Assembly (NCBI GenBank): GCA_028641055.1
Contig: CM054059.1
Coordinates: 435,616,167-435,680,166 of the forward strand
From: Alopecurus myosuroides
Taxonomy: Eukaryota > Streptophyta > Magnoliopsida > Poales > Poaceae
Length of the DNA: 64,000 nt
Direction of reading: 5' to 3'
The translations under genes and the position numbers were made by a program. Below, in pieces: positions 34,172 to 46,200 of the stretch. The notes under the pieces were generated by a model. That model saw only the letters and a list, made by a program, of their open reading frames with translations, ran no database searches and was not told where the DNA came from. Positions within the stretch are counted from its first letter, which is position 1. The number at the start of each line of letters is the position of its first letter.

Positions 34172-34798
34172 CCGAGTATGAGATAACTGTAGGCAGATAT
34201 TGCAGGCACACTTCGAAGTGATAGTACGGATACCATCCTGACAGATATCCTTAAAATAGAAATAGATCTTCGGTACTACCTTGGAGTTCAAATGACGCAA
34301 AGGGTTGCACCTCTGCGGTTACTTTGGCAAGCTGCTAATGCATACACTCCTGCACTGTTTGAGATTTTCAGATTAGAATTTGAACTGATCTGGGATTGCG
34401 TGGTCTATAACTGTGGCGAAATTGGACCCATATCCGAGTATGAGATAACTGTCAAAAACAGGCGTCGGGGTCATTTTGTTAGATTCGACTCATCAGAATA
34501 CATTTGTAGCTGCAAGAAGTTTGAAAATGTAGGTCTTCCGTGTTGCCAGGTACTGAAGGTTCTTGAGATCAGAAATATCAAAGAAATTCCACCACACTAT
34601 GTTTTGAAAAGATGGCGAAAGAATGCTCAGAGTAAACCTTCGAAGGAAAACTATGGTTTTTCCATTGTAGACGAAGATCTAAAATTCACCGTGTCAATAA
34701 GGTACAACTCGCTTTGTCGAACTTTATATAAATCACCCGGGATGCCTTGTATGCTCTGGACTAACTCGGAAGATCACGAGAGAAAACAAAAATTGTAA
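34172..34798 (+). pseudogene. FAR1/FHY3-like SWIM-domain fragment inside the CACTA element
   Basis: Open frame 34292-34798 (168 codons) includes GHFVRFDSSEYICSCKKFEN, then LPCCQVLKVLEIRNIKEIP and HYVLKRWRKNA. This is the SWIM zinc-finger region and the following helix seen in FAR1/FHY3 transcription factors and related MULE transposases. The SWIM pattern CxC...CxH reads CSC...CCQ, so the metal-binding His is replaced by Gln. The N-terminal DNA-binding and MULE transposase domains are absent. A 19-bp sequence (CCGAGTATGAGATAACTGT) occurs at 34172-34190 and 34434-34452, showing a local duplication. The fragment was presumably captured by the CACTA element; expression and function are unknown. 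Confidence 0.75.
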
Positions 34799-34799
34799 C

Positions 34800-35395
34800 A
34801 TTTTTATATTCAAATTATATACAAATGGTAAAATAATTAATAGTTTCAATAGTTAGAATAATTATTTAGTTAAACGAAAAATGGATTTAAATTAGTTATG
34901 CAAATTCTAGCATTTTTCATGTTGGAATTTTTGTCAAATTCGAAAGTATATAGAAGTTGTTAATGTGCAAACTTAACCATTTTCAAATTTTGGCGCTAAA
35001 AATTTTTGGGCGCGCAGGGTGCCACCGAAATTCGAAATTAGTTTTTGGTCCCGGCCCGTGGTACCAACCGGGACCAAAGGGGCTCTAGTCCCGGTTGGTG
35101 GCACGGGCCGGGACTAGAGGCCCAGGTGTATAAATATCTCGGCCCTCTCTCCAGGCCGAGCGACCACCCAGGACAGCGGACATGGCTTGGCGAAACCCTG
35201 CCGGCGGCGGGAACGAGTAGGAAGATCCCGCTGGCGCTGGTTCCGCCGGCGGGGTTGGGTTAGGGACACGTTGGACTAGGGACACAAATATATATAGGGG
35301 GGCGGCGCGGTCACAGGCGACCGGCCGTGCTTGCATATAGGGGGCGGCGGCGCGGCCACAGGCGGCCGGCCGTTTTCTTGGGGGTGGTGGGTAGC
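34800..35395. other. CACTA internal spacer with inverted GTCCCGG repeats
   Basis: AT-rich to 35040, then GGTCCCGGCCCGTGGTACC and related inverted copies to about 35120 (ACCAACCGGGACC, GTCCCGGTTGGTG, CACGGGCCGGGAC). The rest is GC-rich and contains the 3' flank of the accessory gene. No other gene is supported. Confidence 0.5.
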
Positions 35396-36449
35396 TTAGT
35401 CTAGGGGGGCGCACCGACGCCGGCCTACTCCTCCTCGTCGGAGGAGATGCAGTGGTAGGGGGGGTGGCTGCCACAGGTGGGCAGGCGGCTGGGGCGGGCC
35501 CGTCGGGGGTTGCGGAGGCATCGGGGGCGCGTACGGCGGTGGCGGGGGCAGCACCTCCTGCTGCGGCGGCGGTGGCGGGGGCAGCTCCTCCGGCGACCAT
35601 ACGCCGCCGGTCCAGGCCCAGGTCATCCCGTACTCCAGGCCGGGGGGCAGCGGCTGCGGCGGTGGCTGGTCCTCGGAGGCCTCCATGTCGGCGTACATGG
35701 TCTGCCACCAAGGGGCAGGCGCCGAAGGGGGCGGGGGCGGCGGCATGGCATTGGCGTCGGCGGCAGCGGCGGCCAGGACCGCCTCCCACCGCTTGACCTC
35801 GTCCGAGGGAGCGGCGGGAGGCCTCGTAGGCCTCCTCAATGTTGTCCCGAAGCTCGGGGTCGTCGTCCTCGGGGATGGCGTCGCCGTCGTCCACCAGGAG
35901 CCAAAGCTCCGGCTCCCTCCCCGGCGGTGGCGCGGGGTAGTCTTCGGTGCTCACCTCCTCGGCTGTGGGGATGTAGGAGCGGCGGCGCTGCTCGTGCTCC
36001 TGCTGGAGCCAGGTGGCCCAGTAGGGGGAGCTCCGCGCGTACGCGCGGTCCCTGAGGAGGCGGGCCGGCAGGAGCGCGCGCCGGCGGTCGATCTCCTCGC
36101 CCAGGGCCTCTCTGCTGGACGGGGCCGGCGGCACGGGAATGCGCTGCGGGTTCAGGTGCCAGCCGCCCGGAAGGTGGACGTCCGGCCAGAACACCGGCGT
36201 GCGGCGTTCCCAGTGCCACTCGGCCTCCTCCTTCCGGACGTACCGGCGGAAGCGCTTACCCTTGGGCGCGGCGCGGGGCGGCGCGCGTGACGCCGGAGGC
36301 GGAGCGGGGACGCGCGGCTGCCCGCCGATGCGGACGCCTCCCGGGCCGAAGCCGAAGGCCTCCGCCGGCGGCGGTGGAACGCCGGAGCGCGCGCCGCTCG
36401 AGGACCCGGCCTCGTGGTCGTTCCTGGGGCGCTTGAACCAGCGGGACAT
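35396..36449 (-). pseudogene. CACTA accessory protein gene, proline-rich, frameshifted
   Basis: ATG at 36449 opens MSRWFKRPRNDHEAGSSSGA. The frame continues with basic and Trp-containing segments (RRYVRKEEAEWHWERR, GGWHLNPQRIPVPPAPSS, YWATWLQQEHEQRRRSY) and an acidic stretch (DDGDAIPEDDDPELRDNIEE). Near 35835 the sensible reading moves to another frame, which carries DEVKRWEAVLAAAAADANA, WWQTMYADMEASED and a long proline-rich tail to TAG-side 35396. The gene therefore seems to hold one frameshift. It is transcribed opposite to the transposase, as is usual for the second gene of grass CACTA elements. I do not know its function; a DNA-binding accessory role like that of TNPA is possible. A decayed relative lies at 38150-39115. 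Confidence 0.6.
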
Positions 36450-36990
36450 GGTGGCTAGGGTTGCTTTGGCTGGGACGCGGCCGGGGTGAATGGGTTGTAC
36501 GGGCGGCGGGGGCCCTTTAAAAAGGACCCGGGGGAGGCTGGCATGCCAACCGGCAGCTGGAACCTGGCGGCGGTTGCAGCTGGCCATGAATGCGGGGGGG
36601 GGGGGGGGGGGGGAGCCGAGGCGTGGCGGCGGTTGCAGCTGGCCACGCGCGCGTGGGGAAGTGGAGGGGGGCGGGAAGACGAGGCGGCCGTGGGCCCTTT
36701 GACCGTCCCTGTGGTCTTAATTTAAGGGACCGGGCGAGCCAGCCACTAGGCCGCTGGCCAGTGGCCCCTTTCGACCCCTGCGAACCGTTGACCGAATATA
36801 ATAAAAGACACGGGCCAGTGGGCCCTTTTGTCAAAAAATGTGGCCAGTAGGCTTAATTAAAGACGTGGGCCTGGACGCGGTTGGGGAAGGGGAGGCCGGT
36901 TGGGGATTGCGAGACAGGAGCCCAAAAAATGAAACGAAAAAAAACCTGCCGCGACAGGGGAAAATTGGCGGAATATTTTTTTTTCAAAAA
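36450..36990. other. accessory-gene promoter region with poly(G)
   Basis: GC-rich stretch upstream of the minus-strand accessory gene. It includes a run of 18 G at 36595-36612, with G-rich neighbours on both sides. Open frames here are composition artefacts. Confidence 0.5.
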
Positions 36991-37190
36991 AGGTATCCAT
37001 CCCGGTCCCTAAAACGAACCGGGACGAACTCCCTGGCCGTCCCTGGCCCAGGTTCGCCACGTGGGCCATCCTTACCATCCCGGGTCCTGGCACAACCGGG
37101 ACCAATGGGGGAGGGCCATTTGTCCCGGCTAGCCCATCCCGGTTGCACAACCGGGACAACTGGCCCTTACGACCCGGGACAAATGGCCAT
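36991..37190. repeat. CACTA right subterminal repeats
   Basis: Copies of the CCGGGAC / GTCCCGG motif in both directions, for example 37000-37023, 37078-37104 and 37123-37176, mirroring the left end. Confidence 0.7.
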
Positions 37191-37440
37191 GTTTCCACTA
37201 GTGTGTACATTTTTTTTTATAGAAGCCAATTGTTTTAAAATTTGACCAATTTTATTGGGAAACGTAGCAACATTTATGATACTAAAATTGGTATCCTTAG
37301 ATCCGTTTTCAAACATACTTTAATAATACATGGATTTATACCATATATATTGATGTTATTTTGTATAAATTTGGTCAAAGTTTAAAAAGTTTGACTGAGA
37401 CCAATTCTAGAGGTACACTTATTTGAGAACAGAGAGAGTA

Positions 37441-37801
37441 CTTGGAAACTATTTTATGACACTATGATCATAGTGAAAAAGGTCTCGGAAAATCATAAGT
37501 GTAGTTCAATATTATAGGATGTCATGTCAAAAAGAAAAGGAGAGAAAACCCAAACTACACGACCATACAAAAAAAAAATTGGTCAAACTATATGAACATG
37601 ATTTCGTAGATTTTTTATCTTTTTTGTTTCTCTCTCAAACGTCAAACATATCAAAGTGCAAATTTATAACACATCAACATAAATTTAGTACTACGATGTG
37701 TATTACCGTTTTAAGATTTTTTGTATACTTTGAAAATACGTAAAACCAGCGGGTGTGTAGGTACACCCTCCAACTTATAAAAGCTGCTCTCATCTATTGT
37801 C
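37441..37801. other. AT-rich spacer
   Basis: No gene, repeat or transposon boundary recognised. Confidence 0.6.
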
Positions 37802-37858
37802 TATGTTCGGAAATAAGTGTAGTGGTTTCACTTCAAGTTTATTTCCGAACAAAGGGAG
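37802..37858. mobile_element. short Stowaway-type MITE relic
   Basis: TGTTCGGAAATAA (37805-37817) is the inverse of TTATTTCCGAACA (37839-37851), and the right end is AAGGGAG followed by TA. The left end is degraded, and the interior is much shorter than usual. Confidence 0.6.
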
Positions 37859-38149
37859 TACTAATATAAAATATCTCAGTTATTAGTATTGCAATTTTAG
37901 GCTTAATGTGTTTGAGTTTTTAGGTGATTGATGCTATAGTACAAGTCTGGGTCGGAATTTTCCCAGCTACGACCTCAACAAACAGACGCCGAAAAATTTA
38001 AATAATTGCAAAGTTGGACGAAATTCATTCAAATTGGAAGAAATATAGGCGATTTCATTAAATTTTGGCAAATACATTACATATATTGGAGATTTAAACT
38101 AAAAACATAAATGTGGCAGTACATGCCGAGGGCGTGGCAGAACTGGGTG

Positions 38150-39115
38150 TAGTCGTCGGAGTCGCTCGGCGGCTCGTCCTTCGGGGCGTGACTACAACCC
38201 TGACTTCCGCTTCCTCGCTGTCGTCAAGGACAATGATGTCGGCATCGAAGCGCGCCTGATGCTGCGCGATGCGCTCCATAACCATAAGACGGCGACATCG
38301 CGCCGCCTCCTCCTTCAAGAAGTCTCGTCTTGACTAGGCGAGTGCTTCTTCCAGATCCGTCGACAGAACGTCGTTGAACGAGTTCTACTCGGCGGTCTTC
38401 TGGCCTGGGAAATTTGCGGGGTCGTCGGGCGCCGCTATCTTCAGCGAGCCGTGTCGACGTACTCCGACGGCGGGCCCGCCCACTTCTTCTCCCTCTTCGG
38501 CCTGACAAGGTTTCCACCAGGATTGTGACGACATGGTGGCTCCTTCTCTGGCTCGGCCTTGACATGGGCGAGGGACGTTGCCAATGCTGGCCCAGAGGAG
38601 CGTTACGCCGCATCCGCCGAGGAGGAGGACGAGCTAGAGGCCATCCGCCTCGGCATCCACGAGATACTCTAGTCGCGGCTCGTTGTCGCCCTCGATGTGC
38701 GTGAGGACATCGGCGAGGGTACGACCCGACGCACCCCACCAGAGCGTGCGCCTGTCGAAATTGCTCCTCGATGGCGGTGGCAGACCGCCGCCATCGTATG
38801 CCGCCAATTGGCGCTCCTACCGCTGATGGAAGTACGCTTTCCATGTTCCATGGTTGCCGGGATGCCACCATGGATCCAGCAGTGCGTGCTTCGACATTCC
38901 AGCGCGGATGTCCTGGATCTCAGTTATCCTCTTTGCGCTGGAGGGAAGTGGAGGCACGGGTACGCCGCCTGCGCTCAGCCTCCAGCCGCCGGGACACGGA
39001 AGTCCGGCGGTGATGGTTAGTTGGCCTCGTAGAGGAGCCTCGCCTCCCAATCATGTAGCATGCGATAGGCTAAGCCGTCGACCGCCGATCCATCGCCAGG
39101 GAGGCGTTCCGCCAT
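38150..39115 (-). pseudogene. decayed gene related to the CACTA accessory family
   Basis: Reading leftwards from ATG 39115, pieces in different frames line up: MAERLPGDGSAVDGLAYRML and HDWEARLLYEAN; then GGWRLSAGGVPVPPLPSS with TEIQDIRAGM and NHGTWKAYFHQR; and near the end AARCRRLMVMERIAQHQARF followed by an acidic DADIIVLDDSEE. The central GGW-(R/H)-L ... VPVPP ... PSS block followed by a Trp-x2-(Y/W) segment is shared with the protein at 35396-36449. At least two frameshifts and a stop are present. This is a common type of grass hypothetical protein as far as I recall; its function is unknown. Confidence 0.55.
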
Positions 39116-39479
39116 TGCTTTAGTCTTGGGCGAGAAGGGACGAGTTCTGGGTGACGGGAAGAAGAAGGTGAGTGTACTGAACGGCGAGGAGCAGGCTGTT
39201 AAATGTGGACAACGCGTGGTGGCACGCCATAACTTCGTGTGGACGGCGATTGGACGGAAGGCTGACCGGCGGTAGGCATTAACGCGACGCATGAGACGAG
39301 ACAACGAGGACGACAAAGATGAGTCGCTGACAGGGCGGGGCCAGCAGCGGACGTGGAAACATACGTTTTCGTTTCCGCTGGTGCCCCCATGCGCCCTGGG
39401 TTCGGGTTGAGTTCGCCGGATGAAATTCGGCCCAATCCAGAGCTAGGGACGACCGGGAAGAAACAATTTCGCCGGACAA

Positions 39480-39655
39480 AAAAAAGGCCTCGGGGGATGT
39501 CTTGGGCCTGGCTAGAGATGTTTTAAGTGTTTTGTGACTTTATAAGATTTTGGCAATTTTCCGTAAAAAAGGTGACCAACCTCTAAAAATATTGTTTCTC
39601 CTCTTAGTGAGAAGGCAACTATATGCCGATTGCTTTAAAAGAATGACATAAAAAT
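39480..39655. other. AT-rich spacer
   Basis: Nothing recognised apart from an A-rich run at 39478-39485. Confidence 0.5.
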
Positions 39656-39658
39656 TTA

Positions 39659-39963
39659 GGTCCTCTTTGATTTGGTTATAGGAATTCAAACATGAAAATT
39701 AGGATTTCAACCCTTGAGATTGTTCCTATGAATTGTCTTTAGATCAAAGCGAATGACAAATTACTATAAAAATGCAATCCCTATGACCCAGTTTCATAGA
39801 AATTCAATCTGCTCACATAGATTAAGGCATATTCACGTGTTTTATGCAAACAACTATTCTCTGTAGTTCTGTGATTTGGAAGTCTGTTTTCACCTACAAA
39901 CCTATCATATTTCAAATGTTTTAACACTATTTTGTTTCTCAATCCAATAATGCAAATAGACCC
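39659..39963. mobile_element. Tourist-like MITE (PIF/Harbinger type)
   Basis: GGTCCTCTTTGATTTGG at the left end and CCAATAATGCAAATAGACCC at the right end form imperfect inverted repeats. TTA flanks both sides (39656-39658 and 39964-39966), the 3-bp target duplication of the PIF/Harbinger superfamily. 305 bp, no coding capacity. Confidence 0.7.
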
Positions 39964-39966
39964 TTA

Positions 39967-40252
39967 GACAAATGCGTTTGTGCAGGAATTATAAAACATG
40001 TATCGATTCGATGCATTTTCATTTAACATCGGTGCCTTCTGGTGTTTTTTAGCCTACTGCCAGCTCGTAAGTTTTCTATTTTCCCCGCAAGGTTTTTTAT
40101 TTTCACAGAAAATACTCATTGGTTAAAAATAATAAATCATGAGTTTACCTAATTGAAAAACTTTAATAAAAGGCAAAGGCCCTCGTCGCCACGCAAAGAG
40201 CAAAGTGGCAAAACCACCGATACATCCCCTCACCTTTACCGCCCTGTCTCCA
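39967..40252 (+). promoter_or_regulatory. 5' flank of the J-like gene
   Basis: AT-rich to about 40170, then a C-rich leader before the start codon. No clear TATA box at a fitting distance is seen. Confidence 0.4.
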
Positions 40253-43200
40253 ATGGCGATTCCGGAGGAGGTGCGCCGCTACTGGCTACCGATCCTCCTC
40301 TCCGCCGCCGGCTTCCTCTTCCAGCTCCTCGTCCTGCCCAAATCCTTCCCACCCTCCCACTACGACGGTGAGAGTCCCCCTCCCACGGCCTCGCGCTCTC
40401 GCCCAACATGGGCGCGTTAAGAGATTTGCTGCCTGATTGGTTGTTTTACTTGCAGCGCTCCGAATCCAGAGGTTTGCGCCGGTCGAGAAGGTGGTCGAAG
40501 CCTATGGGGTTCTCTCCAGGGACTGGTGAGCGCGATTGATCTGACTTTGCTCACAATTTCCGACTTCAGCGATGCACTCTGTTTTGTTCAGTGGGGTCTG
40601 ACTAGTCGCAAGTGCAGTCCATGAGGTCTGTTTTGGGTAGTTGACGAATAATTATGGTAGTGTTTGGTGCACTTGATTGATGGACTAGGTGAAATATTTC
40701 GCAGCTCTTTTAGTAGCAAATCAACTCTAGTTTATCTGTTCCATAATTGGGAGGTGCTTGTTGGACATGGTCAGTGCTTAACTATGCTTTATATTCGTAG
40801 CTTCGAGATAATGCAGAATCAGATTACCCTTTTCCCAAACTCCAGTCTGTTGGTACTGTAAATGAATGATGCAGCGTGCCTATCATTAGCTAGAGATTAT
40901 GTCGGCATCAAGCTCATGATAGGGAATATAAACTGTTGGATAACAGTTTGGAGTTCAGTTTAGGTGACATACGACTCTGATGACGTCCTGCATGTGATTC
41001 CATATCTGGAAATCGAAATTTACGCTGGCTCCCTTTATGCTTCTTGACTCTTGTCATGTTTTTTCCCCATGTTTTAATTCATTATTAACGATAAATTACT
41101 GATCCTTTTGTGATGTCAACTCAGGCTTGCTGAAACGAATGACCAGTCAACTGTTGATATTTTAAAGGTGAGAATTAGAGTCCATAATCTAGTCTAGTAG
41201 CAATGGTTATTCCCATGTACAAATACAGAGATGTTTCCACAGTTTTATGTGGTGTATGTATGCATGTGACCTGAATGAGCTTTCTACAGTGCACCAAGGC
41301 ACCTTAAGTTTCAGTTGCATTATTATTTCTCTATCTACATTTCTCACCATGTATTATGCTATGCACACTATTTTTGTTTCTGTAACCTGCACACTACTTG
41401 ATTGTTCCCTGTAGTCATCTTTAAAGTTCCAACTAAAGGACAGTTCTCTGATGTTTTATACAGATCCGCTATGCGTATGAGCTGTTGACAAATCCAGTTT
41501 TGAAGCGGGATTATGATCTTTTTGGTCTAGATCACTATATTGTAATCTTCCTCCTTCACTCCCTATGTGTGCGCCTGCATGGAAAGGCTCCCTTTTTCTC
41601 CCTTTTTGGCCTAATCCTTAATTACTCCTTCTCTTCATGGTAGGATGTCCTTGAGAGAGTCAAAGAACAATATCAAAAGGAGCACTTTCTGAAAATAGAT
41701 CTCCCTCTGTTAAAAGATTCTTTAGTTCGTAAGTTACACTATCCAATTTCTGATTATAATTGATTTTTTTCTTGATGTATTTGACATAACACCATCTCCA
41801 TTCCATAGATTCAGCTGATCCCGCCTTCAATGTACTCACATATGAGTCATTCATGTCCGCTATTGCTGAAGATAGCCCGATGCTCATACTGGTAAGTTGG
41901 AAGACCTTAATTTGGGATTTATATTATCAACGTACCTTCCCAGTGTTGCATTCATGTTATATTTGCATCCTTCTTGTGAACATCTTTTTGTCGGAATCTG
42001 GAGAGAGAAAATCCTGACAGCCAGCTGGTGTTTGTTATACTGTGTAGGTTTATTCAAAGGGGAGTCCTCGTTATGCTCAATTTCTTGAGTACTGGAAGCA
42101 AATTGGTATGCTCATCATGTTGACTTGACTATATTTTGTGCATTGCTGTCTTTGATATTATATTTGGACACTGTGAAAAGAGAAGTGATGGTCTTCCTTC
42201 ATAGTATTGACTGGAGAAACAGAGCTGCGTTGTTTTTCATGTCCAATCCCTCAAGCATGGTGGATAAAACCGAAGTTCTCATAAATTGCAGGTGTATGAA
42301 TTGGAATATAGAAAAATGAGTTGGTCAGTTTTCTTTTAAATTGGCATGTCACACATATGAAAAACCATGTTCTGCTACTCATAACTGAGTTGTCCACGGT
42401 ATTGTGTTGATTTGGTGCTACTTTCTATGGTTACATTGCAAACTGCAGTTTTGGCCATTATTTCTGAGCAGTATCTTTGTGATCTGTTGACAGTTAATTC
42501 GATAGCATTTTCCATTCCTTTTCAAATTAATATGCTGCTGTCAACATAACAACAGCTTCTCTCTCCTCTCACAATGCAAAATTTGAAGAAAAATCTTTCT
42601 ACATCGACTAAAATACCTTGTCTTCCATTTTGTCCCTGACAATATATTTTACTTTATGATCTAGATGCTCGATTGGATGGTCTGGTCAAAACTGCTATGG
42701 TTGAAATCGGTGACGGGAAACTGGCTGGGTATTTTGCAGAACAAAGGTTCTCCCAACAGCCATATTTCCGCAATGGTATGTCAACATAGAATGTTCTTTT
42801 AAGTTTAATTCATAAGATGAAAATTAGCATTGCAGGTATTATCAGTGAAAATGCACAACTTGGAAATGATTATTCTAGGGGTTCTTAGTTCCAGAGATTT
42901 AGTCAAAATGAGTAGGTTCAGAGTTGGTAAAGCAAGGTCAATGTGCGAAGTTAGCATTGATGAACTTGATATGCTACTGGGAACAATGTGGAAATCAAGA
43001 GTATTTAAGCTAACTGGCAGGTTCATACTCGATGAGCATCAACAGAAAGACTTTCTATAAGTTTGCCCTGAATTGTACATATTCATTTTTAATAGTTTGC
43101 ATTTGGAACAATAACATGTCGCTTTATATTCTTTTATTGTGTATCTATTTGACACATGCAGGTATACCAGCTCTGGTTGCATATCCTGCTAACTGCAGAA

Positions 43201-46200
43201 GTCCATCCTGTTATATGAGGTGACTGTTCTAGTCAGATGCCACAGTATTGAAAACAGAACTAATAAGAGTGTGACTCGTCTATTCCTATTATTTTTTCCA
43301 TGACATGTCCTTCTCCAACCTCAGCTAATCAGTAGAACCATTTCCTGTACCTAGGTTCCCTGGTGAGCTAACCGTGGATTCTGTTGTTGACTGGGTGGCA
43401 TCATCAATTGTTGGTTTACCTCGGATCTTGTACTATTCAAAGGAGGCATTGGTGAGACATATGATTAGTTCCATCTTTTGTTTCTCTTTTTCTTATTCAT
43501 GCTGTTGTCCCAAGGAACCATACTAAATCAAAAACAGTAATCAGTAGCACAACATGCAAATAGATTGTGTTAGCTAATTGAATAAAGTGCTATGGAGTAT
43601 AGAGCTAGTGAATGTTACATATGAAATTGCCTTCTTGGCTCCTGTCTGAGATATATTTGTCAGTATGCCAGTTAAGTAAATATTCGCAATGCTTACATCT
43701 AGGTACAAGTTTGATTAGCTGAGGTTGTAATGATTTCCTATTCAGTGGAATTCAGTACTCAGTTCCATCTTCACTACTCCCTCCGATTGGAAATGGTTGA
43801 CACAGATTTGTCTAAACACGGATGTATCTACACACTAAAATACGTCTAGATACATCCGTATTTAGAAAATCTGTGCCAATTATTTCTGATCGGAGGGAGT
43901 ATTTTTTTTACCATGCACAGTTCTCTCTTCACTTGTTTATTTACAACAGTGATTCCTAATCTTATGGCATAACTAATTGATTTATGCTTCATGATTCTAT
44001 CCTGTGGCACTACAAGTAAAATAGGGAATGAGTACACTCCTCTATGCACGATTCTTTTTTGCTTCATAACTTGCTGCACTGCCCTTTTTTATTCTATAAT
44101 TGCACTTTAGTTAGATAGGATTTTATCTGAGAGGGATCGTGTCTCTAATGCAGAGCTGATATAATTTCAGGGGCCCCAGTTCATTGGGAAGAGTGGCCAT
44201 CATAAGGTACATTGAATTTACCGCCTTTTGTGTCATACATACACTCATGCATCTGTTGCTGCCTGCCTTATTTATTACTTGCACCCTTTTCAATGTGTAC
44301 GTGGAGCACATATAAAATCCTAATTAGTCATGATATCTTTTGCATCGCTACATAGGTCAAGGTTATCTTTTTTTCAAGCACCGGGGAGCGCGCTACTCCA
44401 TTTCTTCGCCAAGTTTCTCAAGAGTATTCGAGCTATGCATCATTTGCATTTGTCCTATGGAAAGAAGATGAATCCCAGATTTGGTGGAATTCGTATGTTC
44501 TTTTTGTACAAATGATTATTCTTTCTTATTTGTGCCTGTGTTTGTGGTATGATTGTTGCTACCGAACACATGTTCTAATAAGTAAACGTGAAATTCACTT
44601 CAGTTGATACAAGCTGTTAAATATTCTTAAGCATTTAAACAATTTCCAACAAATTCAGTATGCAGCTGTAATTTTAGACCTTCTCACTACAGCTTCATGT
44701 TTTCACTAAATTGATTGTGGATAATCATACATATATGGCTGCTAGATTTTTTTGGAACTAATCCATGTGGATGCAGAAACTATATTTACTTCGTACATGA
44801 ATAGTTTTGTATTCGTGAATAGTGGATAAGTTAGGACAAGTGTTCGTGTTGTGGACATTAGCACATTGCCTCCCAATGAGAGTCAGGGAAGGAGCCGGCT
44901 AGGGAAGAGTTCATGAAGGGGACAACTTGAATTAGGAAAGATGAGTTAGAGATAGGATTAGGAATGGTTAATTCAGAACAGTAAGATTAGGAAAGTATAA
45001 ATGCCTTGGGTTCTAGTTAGGAGATATTATATATGTCTCGGTCATGTAAGTTATCAGATCAAGCAAGAACAATCAATCTAATCTACCCCTGGTTATTCTC
45101 TCTTCTCAACCTATGTCTACCCAATCCCTCACAGCCATGCCGTCTGGCTATCTTCTGCACTGTAGTTATCCCGTTGTGGATCTAAGTCCACAACAGTTCG
45201 TGATCAGTTTCACTATGCTTAATCACTTCCACAAAGAGTCAGGTTAACAATCTGAACACTACATGCTGAAACCTCAGATTATACCCCTAGCAGTTTAGAA
45301 TGTGATATCCAGAACATATCTTTTGCTAAATAAGCCAAACCATATTTTTATGTGGAATAGGTTACTACATTTGTGTTTAATTTTATGAATCATGTTTATC
45401 GATACATTTTTTGTCTATTCCAAATCAGGTTAGGCGTGGAATCAGCTCCTGCACTTGTTTTCTTGAAGGGGCCTGGTGCCAAGCCTGTTGTGTACCATGG
45501 TAAGCTTCTATCCCCTATTTAGCCTTCTGATCTTATGCAGTGGAGTCCTAGACTGATTATTTACCTCTAATTCAGGAACTTTTAGTAAGTCGGAGTTCAC
45601 AGAGATAATGGAGGAGCACAAGCACCAAGGTATCATTAAATTTTGTCTGCCAATCAGCAGTATACAGAATTGCCATGCTATCACTGATGCACCCTTCTTT
45701 ACTAAAGAGAAAAATGTGTGCTCTTTTCAGTATACTCATTTCATATTTTCTTGATTAGAACTCCGGCAGCTAAGAAGCGATACATCTTTGGAATTGGGTT
45801 GTGATGCTAGAGGTCATTCACGTGCTAGAAAAGACATGGCAATATGGTATTGTGTAGTTGTTGCTGGTCGCCCTGGTCTAGAATTAAGCAAAAAGAGACA
45901 AGTAAGTTCCTTAGCTTGGCGCAGTGAACAATGATGGAGTTTATCCCTCCTGAATCTACCTTTAATCATTCATTGTTAATTTGTCAACTTATATTGCTTT
46001 TGGAATTTGATACTTCTTCAGATTTTGCGAAAAGCCCAAGACCAACTACTAAGTGCCGTTGATGCAAGTACTACCGGGAATGTGGAAGAAATAGTAGAGG
46101 TAGCAAGTGCTGCAACTGCCTTAAAAGATGACAGGCTGACCTTTGTTTGGTTAGATGGAGAGTTACAGAAGGTAGACTCTTCACAAATTCCACTCTTATT

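Larger units (their letters stand above)
29734..37203 (+). mobile_element. CACTA (En/Spm) DNA transposon
   Basis: Starts CACTAGTGGAAAC (29734-29746) and ends with the exact inverse GTTTCCACTAGTG (37191-37203), with the 3-bp duplication TGT on both sides (29731-29733, 37204-37206). Subterminal repeats of the GGTCCCGGTTCGTG / CCACGAACCGGGACC type occur near both ends. The 7470-bp element carries a broken TNP2-type transposase on the plus strand, a tandem repeat, a FAR1-related fragment and a proline-rich accessory gene on the minus strand. It is probably immobile by its own means. Confidence 0.93.
29710..37438. mobile_element. Stowaway-type MITE interrupted by the CACTA element
   Basis: Left end CTCCCTCCGTCCTTAAATAAG after TA (29708-29709), right end GAACAGAGAGAG before TA (37439-37440). 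These are related inverted ends of a TA-flanked mariner/Stowaway element: CTTAAATAAGTGT on the left faces ACACTTATTTGAG on the right. Only 24 bp remain on the left of the CACTA insertion and about 232 bp on the right. Confidence 0.7.

Noticed and set aside
36595..36612. Poly(G) run as a regulatory quadruplex
   Set aside because: A homopolymer of 18 G is probably a slippage product and may be an assembly artefact; no conserved context.
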